NCBI RefSeq assembly: GCF_011089895.1
Contig: NZ_JAANAT010000001.1
Span: 3,819,028-3,883,027 of the forward strand
Origin: Mucilaginibacter inviolabilis
GTDB lineage: Bacteria > Bacteroidota > Bacteroidia > Sphingobacteriales > Sphingobacteriaceae
Direction: 5' to 3'
DNA length: 64,000 bases
Both the position numbers and the translations under genes were made by a program. The stretch's first letter is position 1. Each line of letters opens with the position of its first letter. The notes under the pieces were generated by a model. That model saw only the letters and a program-made list of their open reading frames with translations, searched no databases and was not told the origin of the DNA. Shown piece by piece: positions 8,579 through 16,382 of the stretch.

Positions 8579-9118
8579 ATGGATGATATAGAATTACTGT
8601 CGCAGGTAAAAGCAGATGACAGGGAAGCCTTCAACTCCTTATTTCTAAAATACTATCCATTATTATCAGACTTTTGCAGGTTTCTAGGTATAAATAGCGA
8701 TGATGGAGAAGACATCATTGCCGACGTTTTCCTGGATCTGTGGGTAAAACGGGAAAGACTTCACATCCATACCTCTATAAAATCATACCTGTACGGCGCT
8801 GTAAAAAACAGGATTTATACGCTAAAAGGGAAAAATCAAAAGATGCAGCTGCTGCCCGAGGAGTATGCATCGGATAAAGCCATCAGTGATCATCTCAGGC
8901 CCGATGAAATGCTTTTCAGAAAAGACCGCCGCCTGATGATCGAACGCTTTGTTGATGAATTACCCGAACAGGGCAAGCTTATTTTTCTAATGAACTGGCA
9001 ACACCAGCTTGACTACCAGGAGATTGCCGAGATCCTAGGCATCTCGCCCAACACGGTAAAAACACATATTTACCGGTCTATAAATTATTTCCGGAAACGC
9101 CTGCTCTTTGTTAAGTAA
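8579..9118 (+). CDS. ECF RNA polymerase sigma factor (SusCD-associated)
   Basis: A 179-residue ECF sigma factor of the Bacteroidota FecI-like group. Region 2 covers about 15-80 (FNSLFLKYYPLLSDFCRF, GEDIIADVFLDLWVKRE) and region 4 about 120-175 (LDYQEIAEILGISPNTVKTH). It heads a sigma-FecR-SusC-SusD locus, so it probably drives the receptor genes when the receptor is occupied, as in known FecI/FecR systems. The FecR gene begins 77 bases downstream. Confidence 0.93.
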   Translation: MDDIELLSQVKADDREAFNSLFLKYYPLLSDFCRFLGINSDDGEDIIADVFLDLWVKRERLHIHTSIKSYLYGAVKNRIYTLKGKNQKMQLLPEEYASDKAISDHLRPDEMLFRKDRRLMIERFVDELPEQGKLIFLMNWQHQLDYQEIAEILGISPNTVKTHIYRSINYFRKRLLFVK

Positions 9119-9195
9119 TCCACTCCAATATTAACATTACATTAAATCGCAAAATCATGTAATCGAATTATGCCCTTTTGAATACTTACCTCAAA

Positions 9196-10245
9196 ATGGC
9201 ATACATGGATGAACATCACTACCTGCTGATTATAGGTTACCTGGAAGGAAAAATAACCGAGGAGGAAACCCAGTATTTATTACAAAAAGTTCAAACAGAT
9301 AAGGAATTTTCCGATGCTTTTGAGGATATCGCCGAGATCTGGTCGGCCAAAAAGGCCGTGCCCAATAATAGTAGTAAGGCCAATGAAGCATTAGCCCGTT
9401 TAAATAGAAAAATAGATGATCAGGAAGCCACAGGACTGGTTTCCAAAAACGGATCGGCAAAAACAAGCCATCCCAATACTATCATTCTAAAGTTACGGCC
9501 CATCCTTGCTGTAGCTGCATCTGTGTTGGTTTTGGCAGGTGCTTTTTGGTTATATAAAGCTAAACTCAGTAACAAACCAGCGGATAACCTGGCTATGGCC
9601 GAAAAACATACGGCTCCTGGTGAAAAGAAAAAGATCAATTTGCCAGATGGCACCGCGGTTACACTTAACGTATCCAGCAGCTTGCGTATCGCGAACAGCT
9701 TTGGCGATGATAAACGTGAGGTTTACCTGGATGGTGAAGCCTTTTTTGACGTAAAAAGAGACCCACAAAAGCCCTTTATTGTACATACAGGCAAGATAGC
9801 TACTCAAGTACTCGGCACGCATTTCAACGTTTCGGCTTACCAAAACGACAGCAATATCACGGTATCATTGGTACAGGGTAAAGTTCAGGTGGATATGAAT
9901 AATGATCTATCCAAACGCATTATCCTTGATCCGGGTAAACAAATGACCTATTCTAAAACAGATCATCAGGCCCATGTATCTGATTTTATGACCGAAGATA
10001 TTACCGGCTGGAAAGAAAACAAATTGGTATTTAACTATGATAGCTGGTCTGATGCCGCCAAAAAATTAAGCAGATGGTATGGCATACCCGTTCAGTTAAA
10101 AGATAGTACACTGCTACGCTGCAAACTGAAAGGCACTTTTGATAATATTCCGCTCACTAAAGTGATGGAACAAATTAAGATAGTGGCGGATGTATCATGG
10201 CAAATGCAGGGCAATAAGATGATCATTTCCGGTAAATGTAACTAA
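9196..10245 (+). CDS. FecR-type anti-sigma factor
   Basis: A 349-residue inner-membrane sigma regulator. The ATG at 9196 is preferred over an in-frame TTG at 9178; an ATG at 9205 is also possible. The N-terminal about 80 residues would bind the sigma factor, a single membrane segment (ILAVAASVLVLAGAFWLY) lies near 110-127, and the periplasmic part has the FecR fold (PDGTAVTLNVSSSL, GEAFFDVKRDPQKPF) and a C-terminal DUF4974 domain (KLVFNYDSWSDAAKKLSR). It senses the N-terminal STN domain of the SusC-like receptor encoded next. Confidence 0.93.
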   Translation: MAYMDEHHYLLIIGYLEGKITEEETQYLLQKVQTDKEFSDAFEDIAEIWSAKKAVPNNSSKANEALARLNRKIDDQEATGLVSKNGSAKTSHPNTIILKLRPILAVAASVLVLAGAFWLYKAKLSNKPADNLAMAEKHTAPGEKKKINLPDGTAVTLNVSSSLRIANSFGDDKREVYLDGEAFFDVKRDPQKPFIVHTGKIATQVLGTHFNVSAYQNDSNITVSLVQGKVQVDMNNDLSKRIILDPGKQMTYSKTDHQAHVSDFMTEDITGWKENKLVFNYDSWSDAAKKLSRWYGIPVQLKDSTLLRCKLKGTFDNIPLTKVMEQIKIVADVSWQMQGNKMIISGKCN

Positions 10246-10294
10246 ACCAAAGAAAGGTAAAATTTAATGAAGTAACAAAAGCATAAAACAACAA

Positions 10295-10323
10295 CAGGCA
10301 GCATGATCAGATCATACTACCTG
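10295..10323. promoter_or_regulatory. Hairpin in the FecR-SusC gap
   Basis: Imperfect palindrome with CAGG...CCTG outside and ATGAT/ATCAT inside, no T-run. It sits in the 138-base gap between fecR and susC, where an RNA hairpin could separate low regulator expression from high receptor expression. Confidence 0.45.
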
Positions 10324-10383
10324 CTCCGTAATCAGGTTCTCGCCAAAGGACCCAATTCATTTTAGTAAAACAATCTCAAAAAT

Positions 10384-13300
10384 ATGAAAAAATATATATT
10401 CTCGCTTCTTAGTGCTATTTATTTGATGTGCACGGTTATACCAGCCAGTGCAGCCAATGTAAACCGCACTTCAGATTCTATCAATTGCACTATACAGGTC
10501 TCCGAAAAAACCATCAAGGAGGTATTTTCATTAATAGAAAAACAAACCGGTTTACGCTTTATACATAACGCAACCGAGGCACAGCTCAGCAAAAAGATCA
10601 GTCTTTCTGAAAATAATCAGCCTATTGATGAGGTATTAAAAAAAATAGCCAAACAATCTGGTTTATCATTCAAAAGGGTTGATCAAACCATATACGTACA
10701 AACCACCGCCAGGCTCATGCGGGTTACCGGTAAAGTTATTGATGCGCAAACAGGCGAAACCCTACCCGGCGTATCGGTAAAGATAAAAGGCAGCACCGAT
10801 GGAACCGTAACTGACATTGCGGGTAGTTACCATATCGAGGCTGCCGAAAACAATATCCTGGTATTTTCATTCATCGGCTATGTATCACAGGAACTTCCGG
10901 TTTCTGGTGGTATACTCAACGTATCTTTAAAAGCAGACCAGGCGGCGCTAAAAGAGGTGGTAGTGGTTGGTTACGGTAAACAATCTCGTCAACTGCTAAC
11001 CAGCTCTATTGTATCTGTTCAAAATAAAGATTTTAATAAAGGTGCGTTCAGCAACCCGGCGCAACTGCTGCAAGGTAAGGTAGCCGGTCTGAACATTACC
11101 CGTTCGGGTGATCCAAACGAGGCGCCTTCTATCAGCCTGAGAGGCCCATCAACATTGCGTACAACCGGTGGTGCACAGGAACCTTTTTATGTAATTGACG
11201 GTGTAGCTGGTGCTGATTATCGATTGGTATCGCCAGATGACATTGAAACCATTGATGTGTTAAAAGATGCATCAGCAACAGCTATATATGGTACTCGTGC
11301 CGCTAATGGTGTAATTATCATTACAACCAAAAAAGGAAAAACAGGACAAACGGTGATTTCTTATAATGCTTACGCAGGCGTTGAAAATATCGCCAACAGC
11401 ATTAAAATGATGAATGCCAGTCAGCTCAATGACTATTTAACAAAAAATGGGCTGGCACTTGACCCATCTGATCAAAAAGGAGCTAATACCGACTGGCAAA
11501 AAGAGGTAAGCCGTACCGGATCGTCACAAAATCATAACGTTGCGCTTAGCGGTGGTTTTAATCAAACTACCTACAGCGCCTCTGTGAACTATTTTGATGA
11601 TAAAGGTATCCTGAAGGGAAGTGAACTAAGCCGGTTAACCACTAAAGCGGCTATTGAACAAAAGGCCTTTAACGATCATTTAAAACTAGGCTTGTCTGTA
11701 AATAACTCTTCCAGCACTTCTGATATTATACCTAATCAGAACATTGTTTTATACAATATGCTGCGTTATTTACCAACCGTACCGGTAAAGCAAAACGGGG
11801 TATATACCGAAAACCTGCAACGGATACAATATTATAACCCGGTAGCATTACTGGCCGATGCCAATCAGCAAAGTAAAAGTAAATTAAACTTAATAAGCGC
11901 TACCGCTGAGTTAAAGCTGCCTTTTGGCTTTACTTATAATATAAACCTGTCTACACAAAATGAGCAGGTTAATGGCGGGGCTTATTATAACAGCCAGTAT
12001 ACGCTTGACCAGGGTGTAAATGGCGAAGCCTATCGCTCATCATATGAAAACACGCATAAAGTAGGCGAAACATTCCTGACCTATGATAAAATTACCGGTA
12101 AGCATAACATTAATGTACTGGCCGGTTATAGCTTACAGCAGGATGTAAATGGCGATGGATTTCAGGCCAACAACCGTAATTTCCCTACAGACGATATTGG
12201 CTATTTAAATATCGGCTTGGGCTCGCCACCAAACGGCTTTAAAACTGACTGGGGAAGTAACCTCTATCAAAAACTACGCTTAATATCTTATTACAGCAGG
12301 GCCAAATATAGCTTTGATAATAAGTACCTGGTACAACTATCATTAAGGCGCGATGGTTCATCTGCCTTTGGTGCAAACAATAAATGGGGAACTTTCCCTT
12401 CTGCATCGCTTGGCTGGCGGATCATTGAGGAGTCGTTCATGAAAAAACAGACCCTCTTTAACGATTTAAAATTGCGGGCCAGCTACGGTATCACCGGTAA
12501 CTCCCTGGGTTTCGATCCACTGATTGCGCAGATCAAATATGGCAATGTGGGCGCATTTTATAACAATGGTACATTTACCAATGCTATTGGCCCAACTCAA
12601 AACCCTAATCCCGATTTGAAATGGGAAAAAACAGCCATGTATAACCTTGGCCTGGATTTCTCTTTACTCAAAGGCAGAGTTAGCGGAACGTTGGAAGTTT
12701 ATGATAAAAAAACCAGCGACCTGATCTATTTCTATCCGGTATCAACCACACAATATTTTGCCAATACGCTTACCGCCAACGTTGGCGATATTTCAAACAA
12801 GGGATACGAAATAACGATTAACGCAACTCCGGTTCAAACCAGCACATTCAGATGGAACACCTCACTTAACGTAGCCCATAATAATAACAAGCTGGTATCA
12901 TTATCAAACTCTTCCTTTAAGCTCGATTCTATTCCGGTAGCTGAACCTGGTGGCCAGGGCGAAACCGGGTATAAAGTACAGATCTTGAAAACAGGCTACC
13001 CTGTTGGCCAGTTCCTTTTATATAAATATGCGGGCAAAAATGCTGCCGGTGTATCACAGTTTTACAGCCGCAGCGGCGGGCTTACCACCACTCCAACCTC
13101 AAAAGATTATTATTATGCCGGTAATGCACAGCCTAAACTGCTGTTTGGTTTTAGCAACAGCTTTGCCTACGGTAATTTTGACCTGAATGTATTTATAAGG
13201 GGATCATTGGGTGGTAAAATACTGAACGCTACCCTGGCCGACCTGAACCGTACCAGTGACGTACGAAGCTATAACCTGCCGGTTTCCTCGGCAAATGAAT

Positions 13301-13581
13301 CGCCTAAGGATGTTAATGCCTATATATACTCAGATCGTTATATTGAAAGTGGCTCTTACTTAAGGCTGGATAATGCTACGCTGGGCTATACCTTCCCTAA
13401 ATTTACACCAGGTATACGTAACCTGCGCCTGTATGTATCGGGCAACAACCTGGCTACTATAACGGGATATAAGGGTATAGATCCTGAAGTATCATTAGGA
13501 GGGCTTACACCAGGTATTGATAATAAAAATTATTATCCGCGCACCAGGGCTTTCCTGTTCGGTTTAAGTGCATCATTTTAA
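10384..13581 (+). CDS. SusC/RagA-type TonB-dependent outer-membrane receptor with STN domain
   Basis: A 1065-residue TonB-dependent importer. Signal peptide 1-24; STN signalling domain about 32-105 (VFSLIEKQTGLRFIHNATEA); carboxypeptidase-regulatory-like domain about 112-195 (VTGKVIDAQTGETLPGVSVK); the SusC hallmark EVVVVGYGKQ near 197-206; plug domain with PFYVIDGVAG and DVLKDASATAIYGTRAANGV; then the barrel ending ...FGLSASF with the C-terminal Phe typical of outer-membrane barrels. The STN domain fits transmembrane signalling through the adjacent FecR and sigma. The partner SusD lies 25 bases downstream. The substrate cannot be read from the sequence; no glycoside hydrolase is in the locus. 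Confidence 0.96.
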   Translation: MKKYIFSLLSAIYLMCTVIPASAANVNRTSDSINCTIQVSEKTIKEVFSLIEKQTGLRFIHNATEAQLSKKISLSENNQPIDEVLKKIAKQSGLSFKRVDQTIYVQTTARLMRVTGKVIDAQTGETLPGVSVKIKGSTDGTVTDIAGSYHIEAAENNILVFSFIGYVSQELPVSGGILNVSLKADQAALKEVVVVGYGKQSRQLLTSSIVSVQNKDFNKGAFSNPAQLLQGKVAGLNITRSGDPNEAPSISLRGPSTLRTTGGAQEPFYVIDGVAGADYRLVSPDDIETIDVLKDASATAIYGTRAANGVIIITTKKGKTGQTVISYNAYAGVENIANSIKMMNASQLNDYLTKNGLALDPSDQKGANTDWQKEVSRTGSSQNHNVALSGGFNQTTYSASVNYFDDKGILKGSELSRLTTKAAIEQKAFNDHLKLGLSVNNSSSTSDIIPNQNIVLYNMLRYLPTVPVKQNGVYTENLQRIQYYNPVALLADANQQSKSKLNLISATAELKLPFGFTYNINLSTQNEQVNGGAYYNSQYTLDQGVNGEAYRSSYENTHKVGETFLTYDKITGKHNINVLAGYSLQQDVNGDGFQANNRNFPTDDIGYLNIGLGSPPNGFKTDWGSNLYQKLRLISYYSRAKYSFDNKYLVQLSLRRDGSSAFGANNKWGTFPSASLGWRIIEESFMKKQTLFNDLKLRASYGITGNSLGFDPLIAQIKYGNVGAFYNNGTFTNAIGPTQNPNPDLKWEKTAMYNLGLDFSLLKGRVSGTLEVYDKKTSDLIYFYPVSTTQYFANTLTANVGDISNKGYEITINATPVQTSTFRWNTSLNVAHNNNKLVSLSNSSFKLDSIPVAEPGGQGETGYKVQILKTGYPVGQFLLYKYAGKNAAGVSQFYSRSGGLTTTPTSKDYYYAGNAQPKLLFGFSNSFAYGNFDLNVFIRGSLGGKILNATLADLNRTSDVRSYNLPVSSANESPKDVNAYIYSDRYIESGSYLRLDNATLGYTFPKFTPGIRNLRLYVSGNNLATITGYKGIDPEVSLGGLTPGIDNKNYYPRTRAFLFGLSASF

Positions 13582-13606
13582 ATCATCATCTCATTAACAG
13601 ATCAAC

Positions 13607-15187
13607 ATGAAAACTTCCATTCATAAATATTGCGCCATATTTTTAACCGCGCTAACCATATCATCATGCACCAAGGTTGATGTGCCGGTTGAAAGCGAAT
13701 TAACCCCTAGCAATTTCCCTGTAACTTCTGCTCAGTTTACACTGGCATCGGGTGCCGCCTACGTACAATTAAGAGGGAGCTTTGCACAATCATACTGGCA
13801 AATGCAAAGCTTAAGTACCGACGAGGCCATTATGCCTGCAAGGGCAGGCGGCTGGCGCGATGGCGGCCGTTATCAACAACTGCATTATCATAGCTGGAAT
13901 GCCGACCTGCCCCAGGTTGCCGACGCCTGGAGCTGGGGTTTTGGTACCGTAAGTACCTGTAACCGCGTTATTGCCAGTTTTGCCACATCGCCTGATAATG
14001 CGGCCAAAGCCACATCTATTGCCGAATTAAGAACCACCAGGGCCTTAGCACTTTTCTTTATGATGGACCTATATGGCAATATCCCCGTAGTAACCACTTT
14101 TGGTTCCGCCGATAAGCCCGCTACCACCGCCCGTAAAGATGTATTTGCTTTTATTGAAAAAGAACTGCTTGCCGTTATCCCTAACCTAAGCCAGGTAGTT
14201 GATCAAACCACTTACGGCCGCCCAACCCAATATACTGCATACGCCATACTAGCCAAAATGTATCTAAATGCTCAGGTTTATACCGGTACGTCCCGTTATG
14301 ACGATGCGGTTAAAATGTGCGACCTGATTACAGCCTCAGGTAAATTCAGTTTGGCCGACGATTATCTGAAAATGTTCTATCCAGACAATGGCCCACAGAT
14401 GAAAGAATTTATTTTCGCTATCCCTTATGATCATGCACAAGCACAGGGCGAACAATTTACCTGGTATAACCTGCACCCCGCATTACAGGCTAAATATGGT
14501 TTGCTGTACCGTTTGAGTAACCCATGCAGTACCATACCCTCTTATTACGCGCAGTTTAACGATCCTAATGATGTCCGTACAAGCCTTTGGCTTATTGGTA
14601 AACAGTATGATTTTGCGGGTAACCCAATCATCATCAAAACTACTAAGATTGGACTGGATGCATCTTATAAAGGCTCTGACCCTACCGCACCGGTTGATTA
14701 CCAGCTAACCTTTACGCCAGATCTGACCCTGGTTGATGTACCCACCTTTGAGGTTGGCGGCGACGAATTGGGTAAAGCCAAAGGTATCCGTAACAACAAA
14801 TATTACCCGGATGTTACCGCTACAGATCGTAACCAGAGCAATGACGTACCGGTATTTCGCTATGCGGATATATTGCTAACAAAAGCCGAAGCTATTTTAC
14901 GTGGTGCAACTCCAACCAATGGCGATAGCCCCCTGTCATTAGTTAACCAGTTAAGGGCAAAACGTAAAGCCGCCACCTGGACGAGCGTCGATCTGCCCAA
15001 TCTTTTACAGGAGCGGGCACGCGAGCTGAACTGGGAAACCTGGCGCAGAAACGACCTGATCCGTTTTGGTAAATATGAAGATTCATGGGGTTACAAAACA
15101 GACAAAGACGTAAACAAACGTCTTTTCCCAATCCCTTCTGCCGAAATTATCCTGAATTCAAAACTGCAACAAAATCCAGGTTATTAA
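13607..15187 (+). CDS. SusD/RagB-type nutrient-binding lipoprotein
   Basis: A 526-residue surface lipoprotein that caps the preceding SusC-like barrel. Lipobox ISSC at about residues 18-21. The SusD N-terminal helical region carries TRALALFFMMDLYGNIPVVT, and the C-terminal RagB part carries RYADILLTKAEAIL, LLQERARELNWETWRRNDLI, and the usual end LFPIPSAEIILNSKLQQNPG. A strong intrinsic terminator follows, which closes the sigma-FecR-SusC-SusD group. Confidence 0.95.
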   Translation: MKTSIHKYCAIFLTALTISSCTKVDVPVESELTPSNFPVTSAQFTLASGAAYVQLRGSFAQSYWQMQSLSTDEAIMPARAGGWRDGGRYQQLHYHSWNADLPQVADAWSWGFGTVSTCNRVIASFATSPDNAAKATSIAELRTTRALALFFMMDLYGNIPVVTTFGSADKPATTARKDVFAFIEKELLAVIPNLSQVVDQTTYGRPTQYTAYAILAKMYLNAQVYTGTSRYDDAVKMCDLITASGKFSLADDYLKMFYPDNGPQMKEFIFAIPYDHAQAQGEQFTWYNLHPALQAKYGLLYRLSNPCSTIPSYYAQFNDPNDVRTSLWLIGKQYDFAGNPIIIKTTKIGLDASYKGSDPTAPVDYQLTFTPDLTLVDVPTFEVGGDELGKAKGIRNNKYYPDVTATDRNQSNDVPVFRYADILLTKAEAILRGATPTNGDSPLSLVNQLRAKRKAATWTSVDLPNLLQERARELNWETWRRNDLIRFGKYEDSWGYKTDKDVNKRLFPIPSAEIILNSKLQQNPGY

Positions 15188-15213
15188 TTTAATACCCCTA
15201 AACCTTATCACAG

Positions 15214-15242
15214 CCCTTAGCTTTTAGCTAAGGGTTTTTTAT
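15214..15242 (+). terminator. Intrinsic terminator of the first SusCD locus
   Basis: Perfect 9-base stem CCCTTAGCT / AGCTAAGGG, 3-base loop, followed by six T. Confidence 0.88.
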
Positions 15243-15301
15243 TGACCAAAATTTTATAAATAGCGTATAAAATTTTATAAAACATATCCGTTATAATGCT
15301 T

Positions 15302-15309
15302 TAACTTTG
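15302..15309 (+). promoter_or_regulatory. -7 promoter element, very short leader
   Basis: TAACTTTG matches TAnnTTTG and ends 7 bases before the ATG at 15317, so the transcript leader would be a few bases at most. Confidence 0.6.
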
Positions 15310-15316
15310 TTGTTGG

Positions 15317-15724
15317 ATGAAAAGAGCAGCCGTTTTAAGCATTGCAGCATTTTACCTGTTACTCACTACAGGGATGTTTGTGTGCCTGGTACATTGTACA
15401 GGCGAAAGCTTAATGGGCAACAAAATGGCCATGCAGGCCATGGATCATAAGGCGGCTCACCACCACCATCATAAACACAGTTCAAAAAACGACGATTGTG
15501 ATTGCTGCAAAAAGCATGGTAATTATGTGATTAAAGAAAACATAAAACCAGTTGGCGTTGATGCGCAATCTCCTTCGGTGGCCATCATTTCCCAGCCATT
15601 TCAATCTATTTCGACTGCTACGCAGTATGTCGTTTTAAATACATTTAAGCTAAGTTTAGGTAAGGCCCCACCAGGTTTATCGGGCAAGGCAATAGCTATA
15701 CAGCAGCGTTCTCTCCAGATTTGA
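15317..15724 (+). CDS. Small exported His/Cys-rich protein, HYC_CC_PP-like
   Basis: A 135-residue protein with an N-terminal membrane or signal segment (LSIAAFYLLLTTGMFVCLV), then a metal-binding-looking stretch: HC at about 29-30, a histidine run (HHHHHKHSS) near 53-61, and a CDCCKKH cluster near 66-72. The C-terminal KAPPGLSGKAIAIQQRSLQI gives the PP element of the HYC_CC_PP small-protein family of Bacteroidota, which I think it belongs to (moderate confidence). It opens a copper-related cluster with a DUF3347 protein and a multicopper oxidase, so periplasmic copper or zinc binding is a reasonable inference. Confidence 0.65.
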   Translation: MKRAAVLSIAAFYLLLTTGMFVCLVHCTGESLMGNKMAMQAMDHKAAHHHHHKHSSKNDDCDCCKKHGNYVIKENIKPVGVDAQSPSVAIISQPFQSISTATQYVVLNTFKLSLGKAPPGLSGKAIAIQQRSLQI

Positions 15725-15851
15725 TCAGTTAAAGTAATCCTATTTTAAAGTGGCCCAACTATGTCTGCTACTTATTTTATCAGGCTATTATTCGTAATTG
15801 CCGGGTAATGATTATCAACTAAAAATTAATTACTTTTAATAATAAAAAATC

Positions 15852-16367
15852 ATGAGAACGTTAAAAACCTTCATTATACTTTTCACCGCATTCATCACTT
15901 ATTCAACCGTTAAGGCTCAGGATAAAACAGCTAATACGGCTGTGAATAATGTACTGAGCGCCTACCTGGATGTTAAGAATGCACTTACTGCCGATAATAA
16001 CGCGCAAACCAAGGCAAAGGCTAAAGATCTGCTAACCGCCATTGCCGCTGTGCCCATGGATAAGCTGAGTGCCGATCAGCATAAATTATGGATGACCTAT
16101 GCCGAAAAACTGGAGTTTGACAGCCGCCACATCAGCCAGAGTGATGCTATTGATCATCAGCGTGAACATTTCACCAGTTTATCTAAAAACATGTATGCCG
16201 TAATTAAAGGTCTTAAACTAAATACCAACACAGTTTATGAGCAATACTGCCCTATGAAAAAGGCAACCTGGCTAAGTGAAAGCAATGCCATTAAAAACCC
16301 ATACTATGGCAAACAAATGCTAACCTGTGGTAAAACAACAGAAACGCTGGCTCCAGCTGCCAAATAA
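15852..16367 (+). CDS. DUF3347 exported protein, copper-associated
   Basis: A 171-residue exported protein with a signal peptide ending near VKAQ (residue 23). The DUF3347 domain fills the rest: NNVLSAYLDVKNALTADNN, then DHQREHFTSLSKNMYAVIKG, and the Cys/Met segment EQYCPMKKATWLSESNAIKN with NPYYGKQMLTCG. DUF3347 is often fused to or encoded beside CusB-like copper-efflux adaptors (known association). Two cysteines, Met and His residues suit transient Cu(I) binding. It lies 15 bases before the multicopper oxidase and is surely cotranscribed with it. Confidence 0.85.
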   Translation: MRTLKTFIILFTAFITYSTVKAQDKTANTAVNNVLSAYLDVKNALTADNNAQTKAKAKDLLTAIAAVPMDKLSADQHKLWMTYAEKLEFDSRHISQSDAIDHQREHFTSLSKNMYAVIKGLKLNTNTVYEQYCPMKKATWLSESNAIKNPYYGKQMLTCGKTTETLAPAAK

Positions 16368-16382
16368 CAAACAGGCTTTTTT